The translations under genes and the position numbers were made by a program. A model generated the notes under the pieces. It ran no database searches. It had not been told where the DNA came from and saw only the letters and a list, made by a program, of their open reading frames with translations. A stretch of DNA of 64,000 nt, taken from assembly GCA_017430365.1 (NCBI GenBank), contig JAFRNC010000002.1:310001-374000 (forward strand), given 5' to 3'. Below are positions 24,120 to 33,113 of the stretch, one piece after another (within the stretch, counting starts at the first letter, position 1; every line of letters starts with the position of its first letter). This DNA comes from Bacteroidales bacterium (GTDB taxonomy: Bacteria > Bacteroidota > Bacteroidia > Bacteroidales > UBA932).

Positions 24120-26932
24120 AATAACTGTTTCAAAAACTGTCCTGTATATGAACCCGGAGTGGACGCCACCTCTTCCGGCGTCCCGGCAGCGACTATCGTT
24201 CCGCCCCCGGCGCCCCCTTCGGGCCCGAGATCGATGAGCCAGTCCACCGATTTGAGTATGTCCAGGTTATGTTCTATGATAACCACCGTATTGCCCTTGT
24301 CCACCAGCCGCTGCAGCACCCCGATGAGCACCTTGATGTCTTCGAAGTGGAGACCTGTGGTCGGCTCGTCCAGCAAATAGAGGGTGTTGCCGGTATCCCG
24401 GCGGGAGAGTTCCGTGGATAGTTTGAGCCTCTGGCTTTCGCCGCCGCTCAGGGTAGTGGCCGGCTGGCCCAGCGTCAGGTATCCCAGTCCGACCTCCTCA
24501 AGGGTGCGGAGTTTCTGGGCTATCGACGGAATCGGCTCGAAGAAGGCCGCCGCCTGCGATATGGTCATATCGAGGACCTCACTTATGTTCTTCCCCTTGT
24601 ATCTGACAGCCAGCGTATCGGGCTTGTACCGTCGTCCGCCGCACTCCTTGCACGTCACCTGGGCGGAAGGGAGGAAATGCATTTCGATAAGCTGGAGGCC
24701 TGCGCCCTTGCAAGCCTCGCAGCGGCCGCCCTTGACGTTGAATGAGAACCGGTTGGCCTTGAAGCCGCGGATCTTGGCGTCGGGCGTCTGCTCGAAGAGG
24801 CGCCTGATGTCGGTCATCACGTCGGTGTATGTCGCGGGATTGCTCCTCGGCGACCGGCCTATCGGGGCCTGGTCGATCTCGATAATCTTGTCTATATTGG
24901 CCATGCCGTCAATCGCATCGAAAGGCAGCACCGGATATTTCGAACGGTAAAGCTTGTTGCTTATGACAGGCATCAGCGTCTCGTTGATCAGCGAACTCTT
25001 GCCGCTGCCGCTGACTCCGCTCACGCCGACCAGTAAACCGAGGGGCAGGTCGAGTGTGACATCTTTCAAGTTGTTGCCCCGGGCTCCTTTCAAGGTGATG
25101 AACTTGCCGTTGCCCGGCCTGCGGACAGGAGGGATTTCGATACGCTTCCTGCCCAGGAGATAATCTATCGTTGGGCTCTTCCCGGGCGGGACCGATCCTA
25201 TACTTTCAGGCAGGCCGTTGTACAGCAGCCATCCTCCCTTGTCGCCTGCACCGGGTCCGAGGTCGACCAGCCAGTCCGCGCTGCGCATCATCTCCTCGTC
25301 GTGCTCCACCACCATCACAGAGTTGCCCTCGTCGCGGAGCGCTTTCAGGGAATCTATCAGTTTGCGGTTGTCCCTCTGATGCAGGCCGATGCTCGGCTCG
25401 TCGAGGATATAGAGCACGTTGACGAGCTTCGACCCTATCTGCGTGGCGAGACGTATCCTCTGGCTCTCGCCGCCGCTAAGGGAACGGGTCGAGCGGGAAA
25501 GGGAAAGATACTCCAGCCCGACAGCTTTCAGGAAGCTTATCCTTGACTCCAATTCCTTCAGGATGTCGGTTGCAATCGTCATCTGGCGGGACGAGAGACG
25601 TCCCGGAAGGGCTTTGACCCATTCATACAGCGTGCTGATGTCCATGGCGGCCACCTCCGCGATGTTCTTCCCGTCGATCTTGAAGTTGAGCGCCTCGGGT
25701 TTCAGCCGGGTTCCCGCGCATACCGGGCAGACCATTTCTTCAAGATAGAGGTCCCTCTTGCTCTGCTTCCATGCGCTGTCGCCCTCCTCCTCGTCGCCCG
25801 CGAAGCGGGAGAGGATGCCGGGGAAAGAGGACATCTCCATGTCGGAATCGCTTCCTACCCTCATCAGTTCGTCGGAGCCGTAGAGTATCACCTGGAGCGC
25901 CTCCTCAGGTATCTCTTCGATGGGTGCATGGAGCGAGAACTTGTAGCGGCGGGCTATCGCCTCCAGATAGCGGAAAAGCGTGTTTCCCCTAGAAGATCCG
26001 ATGATTTCTATGCCGCCGGATGCTATCGACTTGCTGCGGTCGGGTATTATCTTGTCGATATTGACAGTGGCGACGGTGCCGAGGCCGCGGCAATGGGGAC
26101 AGGCGCCCTGCGGGGAATTGAACGAGAAAGTGTGGGGCGCGGGGACTTCGAACGAGAGTCCGGTATCCGGACATACCAGATTGCGGCTGAAATGCTGGAT
26201 ATTGCCGTCCGAAAGAGACAGGATGGCGAGCGATCCCTTGCCCTGGTTGAGCGCCGTAGCCACCGATTCCCTGATCCTCTTGCGGTCGCCCGATCCGGGG
26301 ACGAGTTTGTCCACCACGAGTTCCACGAAGTGGACCTTGTAGCGGTCCAGCGGACCTGTCTCGCTCAGTTCGCGGATCTGACCGTCGATACGCACCTGGC
26401 TGTATCCCCTTCGCTGCAACTGGACGAACAATTCGCGATAGTGGCCCTTGCGTCCCCTCACAAGCGGGGCGAGCATGAGTACTTTCTCCCCTTCATAACG
26501 CTTGAGGATAAGGTCGACTATCTCTTCGTCGGTATAGCGTACCATCTCCTTGCCGCTTTCGGGCGAGAAGGCCTGCGACGCGCGGGCGTAGAGGAGGCGG
26601 AAAAAGTCATATATCTCGGTAATGGTCCCTACGGTTGAGCGTGGATTGCGTCCGACTGTCTTCTGCTCGATCGAGATCACGGGGCTCAGTCCCTTGATCT
26701 CATCGATGTCAGGGCGCTCGAGTATGCCGATGTACTGGCGGGCATAGGCCGACAGGGTGTCCATGTAACGCCTCTGGCCCTCGGCGCATATGGTATCGAA
26801 GGCAAGCGACGACTTGCCGCTGCCCGAGAGGCCGGTCACGACAACCAGGGCGTCACGCGGGATCTCCAGGTCCAGGTTCTTGAGATTGTGGACCCGTGCG
26901 CCGACAACCGTTATCTTCCCGCCCTCTTTCAT
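24116..26932 (-). CDS. uvrA: Excinuclease ABC subunit UvrA
   Basis: 938 aa, standard length. UvrA is the damage-recognition ATPase of nucleotide excision repair, acting as a dimer that loads UvrB. It has two ABC modules: Walker [15 protein letters not shown] near the N-terminus and [12 protein letters not shown] near residue 640, each with a signature LSGGESQR. Zinc-finger Cys pairs are seen in [14 protein letters not shown] and in CEACKGAGL / CKECGGRR. The C-terminal [16 protein letters not shown] is the second Walker B. It overlaps the nucleoside kinase start by 4 bases and lies 2 bases after the MBL hydrolase, one leftward operon. Confidence 0.98.
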   Translation of the reverse strand: MKEGGKITVVGARVHNLKNLDLEIPRDALVVVTGLSGSGKSSLAFDTICAEGQRRYMDTLSAYARQYIGILERPDIDEIKGLSPVISIEQKTVGRNPRSTVGTITEIYDFFRLLYARASQAFSPESGKEMVRYTDEEIVDLILKRYEGEKVLMLAPLVRGRKGHYRELFVQLQRRGYSQVRIDGQIRELSETGPLDRYKVHFVELVVDKLVPGSGDRKRIRESVATALNQGKGSLAILSLSDGNIQHFSRNLVCPDTGLSFEVPAPHTFSFNSPQGACPHCRGLGTVATVNIDKIIPDRSKSIASGGIEIIGSSRGNTLFRYLEAIARRYKFSLHAPIEEIPEEALQVILYGSDELMRVGSDSDMEMSSFPGILSRFAGDEEEGDSAWKQSKRDLYLEEMVCPVCAGTRLKPEALNFKIDGKNIAEVAAMDISTLYEWVKALPGRLSSRQMTIATDILKELESRISFLKAVGLEYLSLSRSTRSLSGGESQRIRLATQIGSKLVNVLYILDEPSIGLHQRDNRKLIDSLKALRDEGNSVMVVEHDEEMMRSADWLVDLGPGAGDKGGWLLYNGLPESIGSVPPGKSPTIDYLLGRKRIEIPPVRRPGNGKFITLKGARGNNLKDVTLDLPLGLLVGVSGVSGSGKSSLINETLMPVISNKLYRSKYPVLPFDAIDGMANIDKIIEIDQAPIGRSPRSNPATYTDVMTDIRRLFEQTPDAKIRGFKANRFSFNVKGGRCEACKGAGLQLIEMHFLPSAQVTCKECGGRRYKPDTLAVRYKGKNISEVLDMTISQAAAFFEPIPSIAQKLRTLEEVGLGYLTLGQPATTLSGGESQRLKLSTELSRRDTGNTLYLLDEPTTGLHFEDIKVLIGVLQRLVDKGNTVVIIEHNLDILKSVDWLIDLGPEGGAGGGTIVAAGTPEEVASTPGSYTGQFLKQLL

Positions 26933-26934
26933 TG

Positions 26935-27576
26935 TCAGATGTTTTGGATGAAAGGATTCGTCGCCCGCTCGTATCCGACTGTCGAAGACGGGCCGTGTCC
27001 GGGCAGGACCGTGGTCTCGCCGTCGAGCGGGATGATCTTGCGGGTGATGCTGTCAATCAGCTGGTCGTAGTCTCCGCCCAGATGGTCGGTCCGGCCTATG
27101 CTTCCGGCGAACAGGGTATCCCCGGTAAACAGCACCCCGTCTCCACGGCAAAGTAAGCAGACGCCCCCGGGCGTATGTCCGGGAGTGGACAGTACCTCCA
27201 GCGTGGTTTCACCGAAGGTGAGGGTCTGACCGTCCTCCAGAGGAGCAATCTTGCCGGTAAAAGGCTTGAACTCCAGCCCGAGTTCGCGGCACCATTCCCC
27301 CGAAGTAACCATCAGGTCTTTGTCGCCGGGGTTGAGCATTACCGGAACTTTCCAGCGTCCGGCGGTTTTCTCGAGACCCAGAGTATGATCGAAATGGGCG
27401 TGTGTCAGAAGTATCATGACGGGGTTGAGTCCGCGTTGCCGCACGAAATCCTCCAGACGGGCGAATTCGCGGTCTCCGTAGCATCCGGGATCTATGATGA
27501 CGCACTCGCCGGTTCCGTCCCAAGCCACGTAGCAGCAGGTCCTCAGGGGGTTGAAATAGAAAGTCTTGATTTCCAT
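26935..27576 (-). CDS. MBL-fold metallo-hydrolase, glyoxalase II-like
   Basis: 213-aa metallo-beta-lactamase-fold hydrolase, probably cytoplasmic. The metal motif is [10 protein letters not shown], further ligands are in STPGHTPGG and FTGDTLF, and a late His is in [10 protein letters not shown]. The compact form and YNFD-like N-terminus match the glyoxalase II-related group that hydrolyses thioesters, although the substrate is unknown. It is the first gene of the operon leading into uvrA, with a TAAATTTG -7 box 18 bases upstream. Confidence 0.9.
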   Translation of the reverse strand: MEIKTFYFNPLRTCCYVAWDGTGECVIIDPGCYGDREFARLEDFVRQRGLNPVMILLTHAHFDHTLGLEKTAGRWKVPVMLNPGDKDLMVTSGEWCRELGLEFKPFTGKIAPLEDGQTLTFGETTLEVLSTPGHTPGGVCLLCRGDGVLFTGDTLFAGSIGRTDHLGGDYDQLIDSITRKIIPLDGETTVLPGHGPSSTVGYERATNPFIQNI

Positions 27577-27594
27577 ATTTTTCCTTCAAACGTA

Positions 27595-27602
27595 CAAATT
27601 TA
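27595..27602 (-). promoter_or_regulatory. -7 promoter box for the MBL hydrolase-uvrA operon
   Basis: The minus strand reads TAAATTTG, a full TAnnTTTG match. It lies back-to-back with the box of the divergent deoxynucleoside kinase at 27617-27624. Confidence 0.6.
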
Positions 27603-27616
27603 CAACTTCTTTTTCG

Positions 27617-27624
27617 TAATTTTG
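27617..27624 (+). promoter_or_regulatory. -7 promoter box for the deoxynucleoside kinase
   Basis: TAATTTTG matches TAnnTTTG; a GGAGG ribosome-binding site at 27643-27647 then precedes the ATG at 27652. Confidence 0.6.
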
Positions 27625-27651
27625 TTGGACAAATCAAAAACCGGAGGCATT

Positions 27652-28266
27652 ATGCATATCGCCATAGCAGGCAACATCGGCAGCGGAAAGACCACCCTCA
27701 CCAGGATGCTGGCCGGCCATTTCCATTGGACCCCCAAGTACGAATCGGTCGACTATAATCCTTATCTGGCTGATTTCTATAACGATATGGAGCGCTGGTC
27801 GTTCAACATCCAGATTTATTTCCTCAACAAAAGGTTCCTTGACGTGGTGGAGATAAGCAAGCACCAGGAAATAATCATCCAGGACCGCACCATCTACGAG
27901 GACGCATGCATTTTCGCCCCCAACCTACACAACATGGGGCTGATGTCAACCCGCGATTTCGAGAATTACAGTTCGCTCTTCTCGCTGATGGCTTCGCTGG
28001 TCAAGGCACCGGACCTGCTTATCTATCTCCGCAGTTCAATCCCCCACCTTGTGGGCAATATCCAGAAACGCGGACGCGAATACGAGAGCAGCATCAGGCT
28101 GGATTATCTGAAAGGCCTCAATGCGCTCTACGAGAATTGGATAGAGAATTACCACGACGGGAAACTCCTGATCCTGGACGTGGACAAACTGAACTTCGAG
28201 GAGAGCCCCGAAGATTTCGGCACCATCTGCGACCGCATCGAAGCGCAGATCAACGGTTTGTTCTAG
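27652..28266 (+). CDS. Deoxynucleoside kinase (deoxyadenosine/deoxyguanosine kinase type)
   Basis: 204-aa salvage enzyme that phosphorylates deoxynucleosides in the cytoplasm. The P-loop GNIGSGKTTL is at residues 6-15, and the conserved DRTIYEDACIFA (substrate base and sugar binding) and LRSSIPHLVGNIQKRGREYE (lid) segments are in order. The open frame extends upstream to 27175, but only the ATG at 27652 has a ribosome-binding site and promoter and begins at MHIAIAGN as in the family. It is divergent from the MBL hydrolase and ends in a REP-like hairpin. Confidence 0.95.
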   Translation: MHIAIAGNIGSGKTTLTRMLAGHFHWTPKYESVDYNPYLADFYNDMERWSFNIQIYFLNKRFLDVVEISKHQEIIIQDRTIYEDACIFAPNLHNMGLMSTRDFENYSSLFSLMASLVKAPDLLIYLRSSIPHLVGNIQKRGREYESSIRLDYLKGLNALYENWIENYHDGKLLILDVDKLNFEESPEDFGTICDRIEAQINGLF

Positions 28267-28292
28267 CCGGCTCCTCGCACCAGGCAATAGAA

Positions 28293-28334
28293 TTTGGGGT
28301 AGGTCCAACGGATACGCCGGGACCTACCCCAAAA
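28293..28334. repeat. REP-like hairpin (GGGGTAGGTC element) between convergent genes
   Basis: GGGGTAGGTC at 28296-28305 and its complement at 28321-28330 extend into a stem of about 14 bp flanked by T and A runs. It is the same element as the cluster at 22920-23038. It separates the deoxynucleoside kinase from the convergent PfkB kinase, so it may also serve as a bidirectional terminator. Confidence 0.75.
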
Positions 28335-28339
28335 AGAAG

Positions 28340-29332
28340 TTATTCGCTGATTCCCATCAGGCGGCGGATCTCCGTCTTGGCCGCCTTCCAGCGGGGGATG
28401 TCTATCTTCGTTCCGATGACCTCCACAACCTTGGCCGCCAGTGCGGAGCCCACTTCACCGCAGGTTTTCAGCGGCATGCCGTTGGCATGTGCGTAGAGGA
28501 AACCTGCCGCATAGGTATCGCCCGCTCCGGTGGCGTCTACAGCTTCTCCCGGCCAAGGGTCTATGAAATGGAACTCATCGCCGCGCTGTATCATCGAGCC
28601 GTCCTTGCCGATCTTGACGATAGCAGTGTCCACCATCTCCGACATCGCCTGCAACGACTGCCTGGGCGGCAGATGCGTGAAGGCCGCGGCCTCCGTTTCG
28701 TTGGCGAAGATGATGTCCACATAGTTTTTCACGATATCCTGAAGGAATACCAGATTGGATTCCACAACGTTATAGGAAGCCATATCCAGCGTAATGGTCA
28801 TTCCGTGCTGCTTTCCCATCTCCACGGCCCGGCGCACCAGGTTCTGGTTCTGTACCAGATATCCCTCGATGTGCAGATAGTCGTATCCTTCGAAATATTC
28901 CGGTTTCAGGTCGTCGGGCTCCATCTCAAGCGCCGCGCCGAGATAGGTGGCGAAGGTGCGGTCCGCATTGGGAGCGGTTATGAACACCATCGCCCTGCCT
29001 GATGCGGCCGTACCGACCAGAAGGTTCGACTTTATGCCGTTCTGCATCTGGGACTGACGGAACAGTGAACCGAGTTCGTCGTTACCCACCTTGCCGATAT
29101 AACCCGAAGGCATACCCAGGATGGCGGTGGCGGAGACGGTATTGGCCGCGGAACCGCCGGCAACGTATTGCACGCCGATCTCTTTCAGGTCAGCCCAGAT
29201 GGTATTGCCTGTCTTTGCGTCGACATGCTGCATGCTGCCCAGCGGCAGATTGTATTTCTTGAGGAGGGTATCGTCGGGAAGGACGGCGAGGATGTCGGTC
29301 AGCGCATTGCCGATGCCGAGGATAGATTTCAT
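28340..29332 (-). CDS. PfkB family carbohydrate/nucleoside kinase
   Basis: 330-aa ribokinase-fold kinase. The N-terminal GIGNALTDILA and GGSAANTVSATAILG segments and the C-terminal anion-hole motif DATGAGDTYAAGFLY, containing the catalytic Asp, are intact. The family includes adenosine, ribose and fructose kinases; similarity in the middle (LEMEPDDL, YDYLHIEGYLVQ) looks closest to the adenosine-kinase-like subgroup, but the substrate is not certain. The start overlaps the preceding flippase-like gene by 4 bases (ATGA). It is the last gene of the leftward run that begins in the starch locus. Confidence 0.92.
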   Translation of the reverse strand: MKSILGIGNALTDILAVLPDDTLLKKYNLPLGSMQHVDAKTGNTIWADLKEIGVQYVAGGSAANTVSATAILGMPSGYIGKVGNDELGSLFRQSQMQNGIKSNLLVGTAASGRAMVFITAPNADRTFATYLGAALEMEPDDLKPEYFEGYDYLHIEGYLVQNQNLVRRAVEMGKQHGMTITLDMASYNVVESNLVFLQDIVKNYVDIIFANETEAAAFTHLPPRQSLQAMSEMVDTAIVKIGKDGSMIQRGDEFHFIDPWPGEAVDATGAGDTYAAGFLYAHANGMPLKTCGEVGSALAAKVVEVIGTKIDIPRWKAAKTEIRRLMGISE

Positions 29333-30345
29333 TGCGAAGTATGGGTTTTCAGTTTCTTACGGTAAAAATACCAGCTCACGAGCGAGATAAGGCCGCACAG
29401 AAGCATCTGCACGATCTGCGACTCATGTGACAGCGTGGCGAAGATAAGGCCGGTGGATTTGTCGAATCCGTAGATGGGGACCAGAGTCATCGATACGATG
29501 AAATGGTAGGCTCCGAAGCCGCCCTGCACGGGAACGACCCAGCCCAAAGCTCCGACCACCATCAGGAAGAGGGCGTCCAGCCCGGTAAGGCCATCGGCGT
29601 TAGGAAAGGCCCGGATGGTCATGAGGCTGGTCAGCCAATAACCAATCCAGATGAGAATCGTGTAGGCGAAGAAAGCGAACTTTCCCTTCATCTTGAAAGC
29701 CGCGGCGATGCCGTTTCCAAGCCCCTTGAAGAACTTGAGGAAAGCGGCGCCGGCCTTGCTGCGGGCGATCCGCTCGCGGCGGGCACGGATCAGGAATACG
29801 AGTCCGACAAGGATCGCCAGCGCTATCAGCACGACCCAGAACCAGCCTATACCCATCGACCCGGCTGCGGGACGGAACATCTTTTCGACGAGGAAATCCC
29901 GGAAATGGCCGAAGAACAGGAGCGGCACCACGGCAAGGGCCATGCAGACCAGATCCCATGTGCGCTCTATCACAACCGTTCCCAGAGCGCCTTCGAATGT
30001 GGTTTTCTTCGTCTCGGCCATCAGGCCGCAGCGCACCACCTCGCCGGAACGCGGAAAGACGATATTCGACAGATAGCAGATGGCATAGGCATCGTAGGTT
30101 TCGCGGCGGGTGATCTTGCCGTCACCCGTACGGACCGGTTCCAGCTGGATACGCCAGCGGTTTCCGCGAAGCCATGTGATGATCCACATCACTGCGATGG
30201 TCGCGATGATCCACCCCCAGCGGCAGCTCTTCAGGCCGCCTACGAAATCGTTCCAGCTGACCCCGCGGAACGCGAAAAAGAGAAGCACTGCCACCAGGGC
30301 CAGCAGCAGTGCATACTTCAGGATTTTCTTGAGCCGGGCGTTCAT
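29329..30345 (-). CDS. Flippase-like integral membrane protein (LPG synthase TM / UPF0104 family)
   Basis: 338 aa with about eight hydrophobic helices, matching the lysylphosphatidylglycerol synthase transmembrane/UPF0104 family, whose members move or modify lipids at the inner membrane. Recognisable parts are LRGNRWRIQLEP, FPRSGEVVRCGLM and VVPVQGGFGAYHFIVS, the last close to the conserved PGGLGVxE-type motif. The substrate cannot be told. It lies 3 bases after the nucleotidyltransferase and overlaps the PfkB kinase by 4 bases, so the three proteins are made together. Confidence 0.88.
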   Translation of the reverse strand: MNARLKKILKYALLLALVAVLLFFAFRGVSWNDFVGGLKSCRWGWIIATIAVMWIITWLRGNRWRIQLEPVRTGDGKITRRETYDAYAICYLSNIVFPRSGEVVRCGLMAETKKTTFEGALGTVVIERTWDLVCMALAVVPLLFFGHFRDFLVEKMFRPAAGSMGIGWFWVVLIALAILVGLVFLIRARRERIARSKAGAAFLKFFKGLGNGIAAAFKMKGKFAFFAYTILIWIGYWLTSLMTIRAFPNADGLTGLDALFLMVVGALGWVVPVQGGFGAYHFIVSMTLVPIYGFDKSTGLIFATLSHESQIVQMLLCGLISLVSWYFYRKKLKTHTSQ

Positions 30346-30348
30346 CGT

Positions 30349-31266
30349 CTAACGGCCCCAGAGGCTGCGTGGATAGACACCCTTTTCAATCAGTTCACCG
30401 ATTTTGGAGACGACGTAAGGCCTGTCTTCCTTATAGGTCACCCCGAACCACTTGGCATCGCAGTTGAGCACCTTGAATGAAGCGTCGTGGCGTTTGATGA
30501 GCACATCTGCCACATAGGGGATGAAGAACTCCGCCTTGGGATTGACCTTCACGTCCTCGGATCCGAGGAACACCTTGAACAATTCCTCCGACCAGTCGAA
30601 ATAATCGGGCGTGAATCCCCAGAAATTCATCGAAACCACACTGTCCTCGGAGACTTCGAATTCCCCGGTCCTGTCCGAATAATAGACCTTGCCGTCCTCC
30701 TTTCTCTGGATGGAGGTGCGTTCGGTGACGGTGGAAAGGCATCCGTTGTCATCCACGCCGCACACGCCGCGGGAGACGCTGCCGAAATCGGAGAGCGTAT
30801 TCTTGAGGAAATAGCCGACCAGCGCGTATTTTCCCCGGCATCCCTCGACCCCACGGAGGAAGTCGGCGATGGCGCTGAAGCCTTCGCGGCCATAGAAATC
30901 GTCGGAATTGATGACCGCAAACGGTTCATGGATGACATCCTTGGCCATCATAACCGCATGGTTCGTTCCCCAGGGTTTCTCACGGCCGTCAGGGACGGTG
31001 TAGCCCTCCGGCAGGTAATCCAGTTCCTGATAGACGAATTCCACGTCAATCTTTCCGCCGAAGCGCTCAGGAGAGAAGATTTCCTTGAAAGCATCGGCAA
31101 ACGAGTGCCTGATGACGAATACCACCTTGCCGAATCCGGCCTGGATAGCATCGTAGATCGAATAGTCGATTATGGCCTCGCCCGAGGGGCCGAGACCGTC
31201 CATCTGCTTGAGGGAGCCGTAACGGGAGCCCATTCCGGCAGCGAGAACCAAAAGTGTAGGTTTCAT
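30349..31266 (-). CDS. Sugar-1-phosphate nucleotidyltransferase family protein
   Basis: 305-aa cytoplasmic enzyme of the NTP-transferase fold, which makes NDP-sugars from a sugar-1-phosphate. The N-terminal LAAGMGSRYGSLKQMDGLGP is a variant of the signature GxGxRxxPLTxxxPK, with the usual Pro-Lys replaced, so it belongs to a divergent branch. INSDDFYGREG supplies the metal-binding Asp pair. It begins 5 bases after the SusA-like glycosidase, so it appears to be in the same operon as starch degradation, perhaps feeding glucose-1-phosphate into NDP-sugars (inference). Confidence 0.88.
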   Translation of the reverse strand: MKPTLLVLAAGMGSRYGSLKQMDGLGPSGEAIIDYSIYDAIQAGFGKVVFVIRHSFADAFKEIFSPERFGGKIDVEFVYQELDYLPEGYTVPDGREKPWGTNHAVMMAKDVIHEPFAVINSDDFYGREGFSAIADFLRGVEGCRGKYALVGYFLKNTLSDFGSVSRGVCGVDDNGCLSTVTERTSIQRKEDGKVYYSDRTGEFEVSEDSVVSMNFWGFTPDYFDWSEELFKVFLGSEDVKVNPKAEFFIPYVADVLIKRHDASFKVLNCDAKWFGVTYKEDRPYVVSKIGELIEKGVYPRSLWGR

Positions 31267-31271
31267 ATATT

Positions 31272-33113
31272 TCAGAATTCCAAAATGGCTGCCGATCCCG
31301 CTTCCACGACATACTTGCCGTCGACCCGGACCCGTTCGCCAGTGATAACGTTTTTACCTTTCTTTGCAAATTTACCGGTTATTTCCGAGAAATGGGGCCA
31401 GTCGACCTCATAATCTTCCTTTCCCCCATTGAGAATGACCATCACCGCCTGGTCCTTGACAGTCCGGAAATAGACATAGACGTTTCTGGAATCGGGACGG
31501 AAATGGATGAAATCGCCCTGCGTGACGGCACGGGAGCCCTTGCGCCAGCTGAAAAGGCCCGCCACATATTTGCGGAGCGCAGACTGGGAACGGGTGAATT
31601 TGCCCCAGGGCATGTCAACCCGCTCCTGTGAGTGGCCGACGGTGCCGTCGGCGCTGGTCAGGCCGTATTCGTCACCGTAGTAGAGCTGGGGAACGCCGCG
31701 CATGGTGGCAAGGACGGCATAGGCCATCTTGATCTTTGCGGCATCCCCGCCCAGTTCATGGGCCAGTCTGGGCGTATCGTGATTGCCCATGAAGACCAGG
31801 ATGTCGGAAGGGTCGTCGTAGAGACGGTCGAGTGCAAGGGAATTGTAGATCCTGAGCATGGAGGGCTCCCAGGAAGTCCCGTCGGACGTGAGCGCGGACA
31901 GGGTCGCGAACATGAGCGGGAAATCCATCACGGAAGGAAGATTCGAATTGTAGCCGTCCTTCTGCTTCGTGCCTTCCCAGTATGCGCAGGAAGCCACGTC
32001 CCCGAACCACACTTCACCTACTATGTTGAGATTCCTGTATTCCTTCAGGATACCCGCAGTCCAGGCCGCGATACCCTTCTTGTCGGAATAAGGGAATGTG
32101 TCGACGCGGAGGCCGTCGAGATCGGCGTATTCGATCCACCAGACCGCCATCTGAAGCAGATACTGCCGCACAAACGGGTCATCGAGATTCATGTCGGGCA
32201 TAGTGGTGTCGAACCAGCCCTTCACGCACGATTCCATGTCGACCTGCGAAGCATGGGGATCGGACTGGGTGCTCATCGCGGCATTGGTGCGGATTAACTT
32301 GTCACCCTTCAGCTGAAGATTTTCGGGATAATTGATCCAGTCCTTGGACGGAAGGCTCTTCATCCACCAGTGGGCAGTGCCGCAGTGGTTGGGAACCATG
32401 TCCATGATCACCTTCATGCCCTTCTTGTGCGCCTTCTGCACGAAAGTGCGGTATAGTTCGTTGGTGCCGTAGCGCGGATCTATACGGTAGTAGTCCGCAC
32501 AGGCGTAGCCGTGATAAGAGTAACTCTTCTCGTTGTCGAAAAGCAGCGGGGTCGGCCATATCGTGGTGACACCGAGTTTCGCCAGGTCGTCGAGATGGTC
32601 GATCATTCCCTGGAGGTCGCCGCCGTGGCGTCCGCCGAGATTCTTCGGGTCGGCCTTCTCGGCCGCTTCCTTCACGCTGTCGTTCCCCTTGTCGCCGTTC
32701 GCGAAACGGTCGGGCATCAGCAGGTAGACGGCATCGGCGGGTCCGAACGAGCCCCTGCCAGCAGAGCCGGAGCGGCGCTGGAGCAGTTCATAATCGAATC
32801 CTATCTTCCTGCCGTCCGGAGTCGAAACCGTGAAACGGTATTTGCCGGGTTTCACCTTGTCGGAAACCGAGACGTCCACGAAGAGGTAGTCTGGATTGTC
32901 TGAAGAAGTGATACGGGTGACATTAAGGCCCTTCTCGTCCGGGGGAGCCGCGACGGTGGAGTTCCTTATACCTTTCCCGTGAAGCATGAGCTGGAGATCG
33001 GTCTCCATACCGATCCACCAGCAGGGCGGCTCGACCCTGTCGAGACTTTCCGCCCACAGCGCCGTCGTGCAAAGCATCGCCACGCAGAGTGCAAGGATCC
33101 TATTCGGCCGCAT
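31272..33113 (-). CDS. susA: GH13 cyclomaltodextrinase/neopullulanase, SusA-like
   Basis: 613 aa from the ATG at 33113, with a type I signal peptide (RILALCVAMLCTTALWAES), so periplasmic. An N-terminal Ig-like cyclomaltodextrinase domain (~residues 20-115) precedes the GH13 barrel: region I DMVPNHCG, region II GLRVDTFPY (nucleophile Asp), region III GEVWFGD (acid/base Glu), region IV MGNHDTPR. The layout matches SusA of the Bacteroides starch system, which cuts imported maltooligosaccharides. The upstream ATG at 33158 would remove the signal peptide from the N-terminus and overlap the previous gene by 59 bases; my start leaves a 14-base overlap. Confidence 0.92.
   Translation of the reverse strand: MRPNRILALCVAMLCTTALWAESLDRVEPPCWWIGMETDLQLMLHGKGIRNSTVAAPPDEKGLNVTRITSSDNPDYLFVDVSVSDKVKPGKYRFTVSTPDGRKIGFDYELLQRRSGSAGRGSFGPADAVYLLMPDRFANGDKGNDSVKEAAEKADPKNLGGRHGGDLQGMIDHLDDLAKLGVTTIWPTPLLFDNEKSYSYHGYACADYYRIDPRYGTNELYRTFVQKAHKKGMKVIMDMVPNHCGTAHWWMKSLPSKDWINYPENLQLKGDKLIRTNAAMSTQSDPHASQVDMESCVKGWFDTTMPDMNLDDPFVRQYLLQMAVWWIEYADLDGLRVDTFPYSDKKGIAAWTAGILKEYRNLNIVGEVWFGDVASCAYWEGTKQKDGYNSNLPSVMDFPLMFATLSALTSDGTSWEPSMLRIYNSLALDRLYDDPSDILVFMGNHDTPRLAHELGGDAAKIKMAYAVLATMRGVPQLYYGDEYGLTSADGTVGHSQERVDMPWGKFTRSQSALRKYVAGLFSWRKGSRAVTQGDFIHFRPDSRNVYVYFRTVKDQAVMVILNGGKEDYEVDWPHFSEITGKFAKKGKNVITGERVRVDGKYVVEAGSAAILEF

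Noticed and set aside
27175..27651. N-terminal extension of the deoxynucleoside kinase (159 extra residues)
   Set aside because: The extension runs antisense through the MBL hydrolase gene and both promoter boxes; the ATG at 27652 has a GGAGG site and matches the family start.
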